This document shows positions 1-5,351 of a stretch of DNA of 5,351 nucleotides, piece after piece. The notes below the pieces were generated by a model that saw only the letters and a program-made list of their open reading frames with translations, was not told the DNA's origin and made no database searches. This DNA comes from Desulfobulbus sp. GTDB lineage: Bacteria > Desulfobacterota > Desulfobulbia > Desulfobulbales > Desulfobulbaceae. Position numbers and translations under genes: made by a program. The stretch lies in the NCBI GenBank assembly GCA_030600525.1, contig JAUVLX010000258.1, positions 1-5,351 of the forward strand, in the 5' to 3' direction. Positions within the stretch are counted from its first letter, which is position 1. Every line of letters starts with the position of its first letter.

Positions 1-141
1 TAGGTGTTTTCATTTTTGCAGGCTCCAAATTGCCTGGCTGGAATTGCCGCCTAACTTCTTAAAGTTGTTATGAAACTATATTTTTTTGGTAATGCACTAC
101 TTGACGTGTGCAACTATGTTGATTATTAGTACTCGGTTAAC
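1..141. other. Intergenic region upstream of the tRNA, no supported gene
   Basis: No coding region can be supported here. Two forward frames are open from the left edge, one to a TAA at 60-62 and one to a TGA at 71-73. They give only about 19 and 23 residues, neither of which I recognise, so either could be the tail of an upstream gene or chance. Visible structure is an imperfect hairpin at 21-48 (GGC/GCC, AATT/AATT and CC/GG pairs with bulges), a short AT-rich hairpin at 53-66 (AACTT-CTTA-AAGTT), and a run of seven T at 81-87. The T-run does not directly follow a strong stem, so I do not call a terminator. The promoter at 101-129 occupies the right part of the region. Confidence 0.5.
101..129 (+). 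promoter_or_regulatory. Predicted sigma70-type promoter for tRNA-Leu (and possibly the tig operon)
   Basis: A -35 box TTGACG (101-106, five of six consensus matches) is followed by a 17-nt spacer and a -10 box TATTAG (124-129, four of six). Initiation about seven bases downstream would fall near 136, giving a leader of only a few bases before the tRNA 5' end at 142, which is typical of tRNA genes. There is no TGn extended -10 element. It is the best housekeeping promoter I find in the non-coding stretches of the window. Because no terminator is visible after the tRNA, it may also drive tig and the genes behind it. The call rests on the motif match and its position only. Confidence 0.55.
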
Positions 142-227
142 GCGAAAGTGGCGGAATTGGTAGACGCACTGGATTTAGGATCCAGCGAGCATCGCTTGTG
201 GGGGTTCGACTCCCCCCTTTCGCACCA
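142..227 (+). tRNA. tRNA-Leu, anticodon UAG
   Basis: This is a complete class II tRNA that decodes CUN leucine codons, CUA in particular. The acceptor stem GCGAAAG (142-148) pairs perfectly with CTTTCGC (217-223), followed by discriminator A224 and an encoded CCA (225-227). The D stem is GCG (151-153) with CGC (165-167), and its loop carries the conserved GG (159-160). The anticodon stem CTGGA/TCCAG (169-173/181-185) encloses loop TTTAGGA, with anticodon TAG at 176-178. The long variable arm pairs CGAGC (186-190) with GCTTG (194-198), as expected for leucine tRNAs. The T arm is GGGGG (200-204) with CCCCC (212-216) around loop TTCGACT. An A discriminator also fits leucine identity. tig begins 87 nt downstream on the same strand with no terminator between. 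Confidence 0.97.
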
Positions 228-314
228 TCTGTAAATAACGCGAATAGTAAATCGCCGATCATTATAAATTATCCTGTGAATGAGTATAGCAGGACAACAA
301 AGGAACTGCAGTCC
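228..314 (+). other. tRNA-tig spacer: unterminated tig leader with possible alternative hairpins
   Basis: This AT-rich 87-nt spacer has no stem followed by a T-run, so transcription from the tRNA promoter could continue into tig. A TATAAA-like hexamer at 263-268 has no acceptable -35 partner at the right distance. Short complementary segments exist: TCCTG (272-276) can pair with CAGGA (290-294), while its TCCT part can instead pair with the AGGA of the tig ribosome-binding site (301-304). GCAG (289-292) can pair with CTGC (306-309), and GGAC (292-295) with GTCC (311-314) just before the ATG. Each stem is only 4-5 bp, so a regulatory role is speculative. Confidence 0.35.
299..304 (+). promoter_or_regulatory. 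Ribosome-binding site of tig
   Basis: AAAGGA lies 10 nt before the ATG at 315, a slightly long but workable spacing. It supports the 315 start over the longer in-frame reading that would begin with a GTG at 198, inside the tRNA gene. Confidence 0.7.
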
Positions 315-1655
315 ATGGAAATCGTAGTCGAAAATGTCTCTGATTTGACCAAAAAACTGACCATTACCCTGCCTGAGGCACTCGTACGTAAGAACCTTGA
401 TAAGGCCTATAATAAGTTAAATAAGGACGTTTCACTCAAAGGGTTTCGTAAGGGTAAAGTTCCACGTACTGTATTGGAGAAAAATTTTAAAGACCAGGTT
501 CAGGCAGAAGTTGGTGAACAACTTGTTCAAGAAACGTATTTTGATGCGGTTGAACAGGAAAAACTCGAACCAGTTGTACATCCTGAAATTGTAGAGCATT
601 CTTTTCCTGAAAGCGGAACTTTTGCTTATATTGCCATGGTCGATGTCAAGCCTGAATTTGAGCTCTCCCAGTATAAAGGGATTGATGTCGAAAAACCTGT
701 GACCAAGGTTTCTGATTCGGAAGTTGACAACGAAATTAAAAAGTTGCAGCGGGAAGGCGCCGCTCTGCAGACAGCCGAAGAAGGTCACCCCATAGCTGTT
801 GACGATATGGCTGTTGTCGATTTTCAGGGATTTCATGATGGCAAGGCCATGCCTCAGGTACGCAACGAGGACTATAGTGTAGATGTAGGACTTAATCGTC
901 TCGGAGAAGAGTTTGAAGCGAAATTGATCGGCTTGAAGAAAGACGATAAAACACTCTACGAGATTGACTTTCCCGGCGATTACCCTAACCCGATTCTTGC
1001 TGGAAAAAAAGTTGAGTTTAAGGTTGAGGTTAAAGATGTGAAGGTCCGGTTGATGGCTGAACTGGATGACGAGTTTGCTAAAGATATTGATGAGAAGCAT
1101 ACTTCCCTTGATGATTTGAAAGCAGATATCAGAAAAAATCTTGAAAAGGCCAAAGAAGACACCTTGAAAGGAGATCTTGATGACCGGCTCATGGGTAAAC
1201 TTATAGGACTCAATGAATTTGACGTTCCTGAGCGACTGGTTAAGTACGAGATTCAGGAAATGCTCAAGCAGACCGAGGAAAATCTGAAGCGAAGCGGTCT
1301 TAGTTTTGAATCTGCAGGTATCAATCTTGAAGAACTGGTCGAGTCGAATCGAGAAATAGCTGTAAAAAGAGTTAAAGGCGATTTCTTGCTCAAGAAAATT
1401 GCTGAAATTGAGGACATTAAGGTCGTTGATGAGGACATTCAGCGTGGATATCAGCGCATTGCTGACCAGTACAACATGACCATTGATGAAGTTAAGGGAT
1501 ATTTTAAACGCCGCGAAGAAATCCTGCCATTTATGAATGAACTGCTTAATGAAAAAATCCTTGGCTACTTGCGTGAAGCAGCTAACCTGATCGAGGTGGA
1601 TGAAATCACCGAAGAGAAGGCCGAGGAAACTGCTGAGGTCAAAGCAGCAGAATAA
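315..1655 (+). CDS. tig: Trigger factor (ribosome-associated chaperone, peptidyl-prolyl isomerase)
   Basis: Trigger factor binds the ribosome near the exit tunnel and shields and helps fold nascent polypeptides. The protein has 446 residues, close to the usual 430-450. The N-terminal ribosome-binding domain (about 1-115) carries the signature loop GFRKGKVPR at 43-51, which contacts ribosomal protein L23 in the family. An FKBP-like isomerase domain spans roughly 150-245, including the VVDFQGFHDGK segment near 167-177. The helical C-terminal chaperone domain follows from about 248 (ELDDEFAKDI) to 428. It ends in a charged, Glu/Ala-rich tail. The frame stays open upstream to 198, but that 39-residue extension would be read from the tRNA 3' half and has no family counterpart. 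MEIVVENVSD is the normal N-terminus and has AAAGGA before it. clpP follows after 58 nt, consistent with an operon of folding and degradation functions. No key element is missing. Confidence 0.97.
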   Translation: MEIVVENVSDLTKKLTITLPEALVRKNLDKAYNKLNKDVSLKGFRKGKVPRTVLEKNFKDQVQAEVGEQLVQETYFDAVEQEKLEPVVHPEIVEHSFPESGTFAYIAMVDVKPEFELSQYKGIDVEKPVTKVSDSEVDNEIKKLQREGAALQTAEEGHPIAVDDMAVVDFQGFHDGKAMPQVRNEDYSVDVGLNRLGEEFEAKLIGLKKDDKTLYEIDFPGDYPNPILAGKKVEFKVEVKDVKVRLMAELDDEFAKDIDEKHTSLDDLKADIRKNLEKAKEDTLKGDLDDRLMGKLIGLNEFDVPERLVKYEIQEMLKQTEENLKRSGLSFESAGINLEELVESNREIAVKRVKGDFLLKKIAEIEDIKVVDEDIQRGYQRIADQYNMTIDEVKGYFKRREEILPFMNELLNEKILGYLREAANLIEVDEITEEKAEETAEVKAAE

Positions 1656-1668
1656 CTTGATTTGTCGT

Positions 1669-1695
1669 CGGTTCTGCCTCTAAACAGATGTACCG
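1669..1695 (+). other. Possible weak hairpin in the tig-clpP gap
   Basis: CGGT (1669-1672) can pair with ACCG (1692-1695) and TCTG (1673-1676) with CAGA (1685-1688), leaving an 8-nt loop and a 3-nt bulge (1689-1691). It ends six bases before the clpP ribosome-binding site (GGAGA at 1702-1706) and is followed by TATTTT. That could be a very weak attenuator, a processing site or chance. The pairing is visible; any function is inference. Confidence 0.25.
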
Positions 1696-1713
1696 TATTT
1701 TGGAGATACTCGT

Positions 1714-2316
1714 ATGAATTTGGTTCCAATGGTTGTGGAACAGAGCCCGCGTGGTGAGCGGGCTTTTGATATATATTCACGGCTCTTAAAAGAGCGTATT
1801 ATTTTCCTGGGATCACAGGTTAATGATGAAGTTGCCAGTGTTGTAATTGCACAGTTGCTTTTTTTGGAGGCAGATGATCCAGATAAGGATGTAACTTTTT
1901 ACATCAACTCTCCCGGTGGTGTCGTCACTGCCGGGATGGCTATCTATGATACAATGCAATACATTCGTTGTGATGTAGCAACCCTTTGTATGGGACAGGC
2001 TGCCTCAATGGGTGCTTTGTTGCTTGCTGCTGGGGCTGCGGGCAAGCGTTTTGCATTGCCAAACTCCCGTATCATGATCCATCAGCCCATGGGTGGCTTT
2101 CAGGGACAGGCAACTGATATTGATATCCATGCTAGGGAAATTCTTCGCATGCGAAAGGATCTCAATGGCATCCTGGCCCACCATACTGGTCGGACTATTA
2201 AAAAAGTTGAGACTGATACCGAAAGAGATAATTTTATGAGTGCAGAAGAGGCACTTAAATATGGAATTATCGATAAAGTGTTGACCAGTCGTGAGGAAAT
2301 CGACGGGGAGAAATAA
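1714..2316 (+). CDS. clpP: ATP-dependent Clp protease proteolytic subunit ClpP
   Basis: ClpP is the serine peptidase that forms a two-ring, 14-subunit barrel and degrades proteins fed in by a Clp ATPase, here most likely ClpX encoded next door. The 200-residue length is typical. The catalytic triad is Ser98 in GQAASMG, His123 in MIHQP and Asp172 in TERDNFM, matching the standard family positions. The oxyanion-side glycine motif NSPGG is at 65-69. The N-terminus MNLVPMVVEQSPRGERAFDI is the usual mature-like form with only a very short leader, so residue 1 is preferred over the internal Met6. GGAGA at 1702-1706, seven bases upstream, supports this start. The 3' end of the gene carries the ribosome-binding site for clpX, whose start codon lies 2 nt after the clpP stop, so the two are almost certainly co-transcribed and may be translationally coupled. 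Confidence 0.98.
   Translation: MNLVPMVVEQSPRGERAFDIYSRLLKERIIFLGSQVNDEVASVVIAQLLFLEADDPDKDVTFYINSPGGVVTAGMAIYDTMQYIRCDVATLCMGQAASMGALLLAAGAAGKRFALPNSRIMIHQPMGGFQGQATDIDIHAREILRMRKDLNGILAHHTGRTIKKVETDTERDNFMSAEEALKYGIIDKVLTSREEIDGEK
2305..2310 (+). promoter_or_regulatory. Ribosome-binding site of clpX, inside the end of clpP
   Basis: GGGGAG lies within the last codons of clpP, 8 nt before the GTG at 2319. Its strength and spacing support this GTG as the true clpX start. The nearby ATG at 2326 is out of frame. Confidence 0.75.
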
Positions 2317-2318
2317 TA

Positions 2319-3590
2319 GTGAGTGATGAAATCCATGATGAGCATGGAGGCAACTGTACCTGTTCGTTCTGTGGGAAAACCCAGGAGGAAGTAGGTAAGC
2401 TAATTGCCGGACCCAATGTATATATCTGCGATGAATGTATTGAACTCTGTAACGAAATAATCGTTGATTCAAGCGGTGAGGAAGCAGTCACCACGGACGA
2501 TGAAGAGGTGGTGCTTAAGCCAAAGGAGATAAAAGCCCACATAGATGATTACGTCATCGGTCAGGACTATGCCAAACGAGTACTGTCAGTGGCTGTGCAC
2601 AATCACTATAAGCGAATTGATTCCGGCCCAATAAATGAGAAAGACAATGTCGAGCTGCAAAAATCAAATATTATTCTCATCGGACCTACCGGTAGCGGTA
2701 AAACCCTTGTCGCACAAACTTTAGCAAGGGTTCTTAATGTTCCTTTCACTATAGCCGACGCAACCACTCTGACAGAGGCTGGTTATGTGGGTGACGATGT
2801 CGAAAATATTTTGGTTAGCCTCCTTCAGGCTTCTGATTATGATATTGATAAGGCAGAGCGCGGTATCATCTATATAGATGAAATCGATAAAATAGCCAGG
2901 AAGTCAGATTCAGCATCCCTTACCCGTGACGTTTCAGGGGAAGGAGTACAGCAGGCCCTGCTTAAAATCATTGAGGGGACAACAGCGTCAGTACCTCCAA
3001 AGGGCGGACGGAAGCATCCTCAGCAGGAATTGGTACGTATTGATACGACCAATATCCTTTTTATTGTTGGTGGTGCTTTTGTTGGGCTGGATGCAGTGAT
3101 AAAAAGACGCACCGGTACCAAGGCAATTGGGTTTGGCGCTAAAGTCGTCAGTGATTCTCACAAGAGTGTTGGTGAAATTTTAAGCGGCATCCAACCTGAA
3201 GACTTGCTCAAATTTGGATTGATTCCTGAGCTTGTTGGTCGTCTGCCCGTCATTGCCACCATGGAAGAATTGTTGGAAGAAGACCTGATTCGCATTCTAA
3301 AAGAACCTAAAAATGCATTGACCAAGCAATACATGAAATTGTTTGATCTGGAAGGGGTTCAACTCAGTTTTACTGAAGGAGCGTTGGACGCAATTGCCAA
3401 AAAGGCACTGGAGCGGAAATCAGGAGCCAGAGGGTTGCGTTCTGTGATGGAAGAAGCCATGCTGGACGTTATGTATGAGCTGCCCTCTGATGCGAACGCT
3501 ACCGAGTGTGTGATTAACGAACAGGTAATTACCGAGGGTGAGTATCCTGTTATCTTGTACGATAATTCAGAAAATATAAAAAGTGCCTGA
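2319..3590 (+). CDS. clpX: ATP-dependent Clp protease ATP-binding subunit ClpX
   Basis: ClpX is a hexameric AAA+ unfoldase that recognises tagged or specific proteins and threads them into ClpP. The 423-residue length is normal. The N-terminal zinc-binding domain has Cys15, Cys18, Cys37 and Cys40 (CSFC and CDEC), used for dimerisation and adaptor or substrate docking. The AAA+ module follows: Walker A GPTGSGKT at 122-129, pore-1 loop GYVG at 155-158, Walker B IIYIDEID at 183-190 with Glu188, the RKH substrate loop at 231-233, the ClpP-docking IGF loop at 270-272, the arginine finger in GRLP (Arg308) and sensor 2 GARGLR at 369-374 with Arg371. The start is GTG; it is needed to include the zinc domain, and GGGGAG precedes it. 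The intact IGF loop and the 2-nt gap after clpP indicate a working ClpXP pair. lon follows after 8 nt. Confidence 0.98.
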   Translation: MSDEIHDEHGGNCTCSFCGKTQEEVGKLIAGPNVYICDECIELCNEIIVDSSGEEAVTTDDEEVVLKPKEIKAHIDDYVIGQDYAKRVLSVAVHNHYKRIDSGPINEKDNVELQKSNIILIGPTGSGKTLVAQTLARVLNVPFTIADATTLTEAGYVGDDVENILVSLLQASDYDIDKAERGIIYIDEIDKIARKSDSASLTRDVSGEGVQQALLKIIEGTTASVPPKGGRKHPQQELVRIDTTNILFIVGGAFVGLDAVIKRRTGTKAIGFGAKVVSDSHKSVGEILSGIQPEDLLKFGLIPELVGRLPVIATMEELLEEDLIRILKEPKNALTKQYMKLFDLEGVQLSFTEGALDAIAKKALERKSGARGLRSVMEEAMLDVMYELPSDANATECVINEQVITEGEYPVILYDNSENIKSA

Positions 3591-3591
3591 G
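3588..3591 (+). promoter_or_regulatory. Minimal ribosome-binding site of lon overlapping the clpX stop
   Basis: TGAG, formed by the clpX stop codon plus one base, sits 7 nt before the lon ATG and is the only Shine-Dalgarno-like sequence there. Its weakness and overlap with the stop suggest that lon translation depends partly on ribosomes finishing clpX. That coupling is inferred. Confidence 0.4.
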
Positions 3592-3598
3592 CTGTTTT

Positions 3599-5351
3599 AT
3601 GGATCAATTTACCACTGAAAGACTTCCTCTTATGCCCCTGAGGGATATTGTACTGTTTCCCGGGATGGTTGCTCCTCTTGTTGTTGGCCGGAAAAAATCT
3701 ATCCTGGCTTTGGAGACTGCTATGGAGGACAACAGCCTGGTCTTCTTGGTTACTCAAAAGGATGCCCTTGTTGATGACCCTGAGCAGCGCCACTTGTACT
3801 CTCTTGGTACCATTGCATCGGTGATGCAGTTGCTCCGTTTGCCTGACGGTACGATTAAGGCCCTGGTCGAGGGTAAGGGCAGGGCATGTATCCTTGATGC
3901 TGAACTTGAAGGAAGTGGAGATGATGTTTACTACTCCGCTGCCCTGGAGATGATTGAAGATGTCGATGCCCAGAGCCAGGAAGTTTATGCTTACGTTCGC
4001 GAGTTGAAAAAGACTTTTGGACTTTTTGCCCAAGATAACAAAAAGCTTCCTCGCGAGGTGTTTAATACTGTTACCTCCATCGAAGATCCCTCTAGGTTGG
4101 TAGATCTGATTACTTCCCATCTTCAGCTTAAAACCGAAGAAAAACAAAATATTTTACAAGAAGTATCCGTACCACTGCGGATCTCCCTGGTTCTTGAAAT
4201 CCTTTACAGAGAGATGGAACTCTCTGCCATGGAAAAGGATATTCATACCAAGGTGAAGAAAAAGATGACCGTAACCCAGCGTAACTACTACCTTTCTGAA
4301 AAAATGCGCGTCATTCAGGATGAGGTTGGCCAAGGTGAGGGCGGTGACGATCTGGCAGAGCTTGAAGAGACGGTAAACAAAAAGAAACTGCCCAAAATTG
4401 CTAAAGACAAGGTTGCCAAAGAATTAAAAAAACTTCGGCAGATGCCACCAATGTCTGCGGAAACAACGGTGGTGCGGAATTATATTGATACTATCTTGGA
4501 CCTACCGTGGAGAAAGAAGTCACGCTCAAAGATAGACATTGATAAAGCTGAAGTGGTACTTGATGAAGATCACTACGGTCTTGAAAAAACCAAAGAGCGT
4601 ATCCTGGAATACCTTGCTGTGCAAACGCAGGTAAAAAAACTCAGAGGGCCAATCCTTTGCCTTGTAGGTCCTCCAGGGGTTGGAAAGACATCGGTCTGTA
4701 AATCCATTGCCAGGGCTATGGGGCGACAGTTTACTCGCCTTTCCTTGGGTGGTGTGCGGGATGAGGCTGAAATTCGTGGACATCGGCGCACGTATATCGG
4801 GGCAATGCCAGGAAAGATCATCCAATCAATGCAAAAGGCTGGCGTCGTCAACCCTGTGTTCTGTTTGGATGAAGTTGATAAGATGAGCGTCGATTTTCGT
4901 GGCGACCCTTCTTCAGCATTACTTGAAGTACTCGATCCCGAACAGAACTATGCCTTCAATGACCATTATCTTGATCTAGATTATGATCTTTCTGGCGTCT
5001 TTTTTATAACCACTGCTAATAATTTGCACGGTATACCACTGCCATTGCAGGACAGGATGGAAGTTATTCAGCTTAACGGGTACACAGAGGAAGACAAACT
5101 ACATATTGCCAATGATTTTCTTCTACCCAAACAGCTCGAAGCCAATGGGTTTTCTGAGCAGCAGATTGCTATTGATCAGCCAGGGATGCTTGAGATAATC
5201 CGTCTCTATACCCGTGAAGCAGGGGTTCGTAACCTGGAGCGCACCCTGGCCGGTATTTGCAGGAAGGTTGCGAGGGAGGGGCTAAAGAACAAGGAGACCG
5301 GTAAAAGATACCAGATAGGTCCAGATGGTGTTGCCCATTATCTAGGAGTAC
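3599..5351 (+). CDS. lon: ATP-dependent protease Lon (LonA type), 5' part, cut by the window edge
   Basis: Lon is a homo-oligomeric cytoplasmic AAA+ serine protease for misfolded and short-lived regulatory proteins. The frame is open from ATG 3599 to the window end: 584 codons and one extra base, with no stop. The N-terminal LON substrate-binding domain starts at about 8 (LPLMPLRDIVLFPGMV) and runs to about 200, followed by a charged helical linker to about 300. The AAA+ module has Walker A GPPGVGKT at 357-364, pore loop YIGAMPGK at 399-406, Walker B FCLDEVDK at 421-428 with Glu425, a sensor 1 region near TTANN (471-475), arginine finger DRMEVI with Arg486, and sensor 2 GVRNLER with Arg544. 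The family is usually about 780-820 residues, so some 200 residues, including the Ser-Lys protease domain, lie outside the window and LonA activity is assumed. ATG 3599 is the first start in frame after the clpX stop; Met12 would cut into the conserved N-terminus. Confidence 0.96.
   Translation, partial: MDQFTTERLPLMPLRDIVLFPGMVAPLVVGRKKSILALETAMEDNSLVFLVTQKDALVDDPEQRHLYSLGTIASVMQLLRLPDGTIKALVEGKGRACILDAELEGSGDDVYYSAALEMIEDVDAQSQEVYAYVRELKKTFGLFAQDNKKLPREVFNTVTSIEDPSRLVDLITSHLQLKTEEKQNILQEVSVPLRISLVLEILYREMELSAMEKDIHTKVKKKMTVTQRNYYLSEKMRVIQDEVGQGEGGDDLAELEETVNKKKLPKIAKDKVAKELKKLRQMPPMSAETTVVRNYIDTILDLPWRKKSRSKIDIDKAEVVLDEDHYGLEKTKERILEYLAVQTQVKKLRGPILCLVGPPGVGKTSVCKSIARAMGRQFTRLSLGGVRDEAEIRGHRRTYIGAMPGKIIQSMQKAGVVNPVFCLDEVDKMSVDFRGDPSSALLEVLDPEQNYAFNDHYLDLDYDLSGVFFITTANNLHGIPLPLQDRMEVIQLNGYTEEDKLHIANDFLLPKQLEANGFSEQQIAIDQPGMLEIIRLYTREAGVRNLERTLAGICRKVAREGLKNKETGKRYQIGPDGVAHYLGV

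Noticed and set aside
51..87. Possible rho-independent terminator of an upstream gene
   Set aside because: The AACTT/AAGTT stem at 53-66 is short and AT-rich, and the T-run begins about 14 bases after it, so it does not have terminator geometry.
263..268. TATAAA hexamer as a separate tig promoter
   Set aside because: No -35-like sequence is present 16-18 nt upstream; the sequence there is part of a generally AT-rich spacer.
198..314. In-frame N-terminal extension of trigger factor starting at a GTG at 198
   Set aside because: It would be translated from the 3' half of the tRNA gene, has no family counterpart, and the ATG at 315 has its own ribosome-binding site and a normal trigger factor N-terminus.
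432..1100. Long open frame of 222 codons on the minus strand
   Set aside because: It lies wholly antisense to tig, has low-complexity composition and no recognisable motif, and its openness is a by-product of tig codon use.
3359..4147. Long open frame of 262 codons on the minus strand
   Set aside because: It spans the end of clpX and the start of lon in antisense. Both of those are clearly real by conserved motifs, so this is a shadow frame.
4680..4886. Small forward frame of 68 codons and overlapping minus-strand frames
   Set aside because: They lie inside the most conserved AAA+ part of lon in other frames; only the lon frame carries family motifs.
1..5351. Search for CRISPR arrays, insertion sequences, attachment sites or transferred genes
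   Set aside because: I saw no direct repeat series, terminal inverted repeats or transposase. Although a tRNA gene can serve as an integration site, its 3' end is followed directly by tig with no integrase and no second copy of the tRNA end in the window.

Overview
This is an ordinary but well-defined protein quality-control locus from a bacterial chromosome. In order, all on the + strand, it holds a tRNA-Leu(UAG) gene, tig (trigger factor), clpP, clpX and the first 584 codons of lon, which runs off the right edge. The order tig-clpP-clpX-lon is known from many proteobacteria. From memory, a leucine tRNA just upstream of tig is a familiar arrangement in the former Deltaproteobacteria (Geobacter and relatives, sulfate reducers). 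Base composition looks moderate (roughly mid-40s % GC by eye). The protein sequences fit a Desulfobacterota/Desulfuromonadota-type organism, but this placement is an inference and was not tested by any search.

Layout. Positions 1-141 contain no gene I can support. They hold weak inverted repeats, a T-tract and, at 101-129, a good sigma70-like promoter placed to start a transcript a few bases before the tRNA. The tRNA (142-227) is complete, with all stems intact, a long class II variable arm and an encoded CCA. An 87-nt spacer without a terminator leads to tig (315-1655, 446 aa). After 58 nt comes clpP (1714-2316, 200 aa). clpX (2319-3590, 423 aa) follows after 2 nt and uses a GTG start. lon starts 8 nt after the clpX stop, at 3599. 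No convincing terminator separates any of these genes, so one transcript from the tRNA promoter through lon is plausible.

How the genes work together. Trigger factor meets nascent chains at the ribosome exit tunnel. ClpX unfolds tagged or specific substrates and feeds them into the ClpP chamber, while Lon is an independent AAA+ protease for damaged and regulatory proteins. All catalytic and nucleotide-binding residues that should lie in the window are present: the ClpP Ser-His-Asp triad, the ClpX zinc cysteines, Walker motifs, pore loop and IGF loop, and the Lon Walker A/B, arginine finger and sensor 2. The Lon Ser-Lys protease domain lies beyond the window.

I found no undescribed system. 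The points worth a second look are small: the tRNA-to-tig linkage, possible RNA structures around the tig ribosome-binding site and in the tig-clpP gap, and the tight translational arrangement of clpP-clpX-lon.
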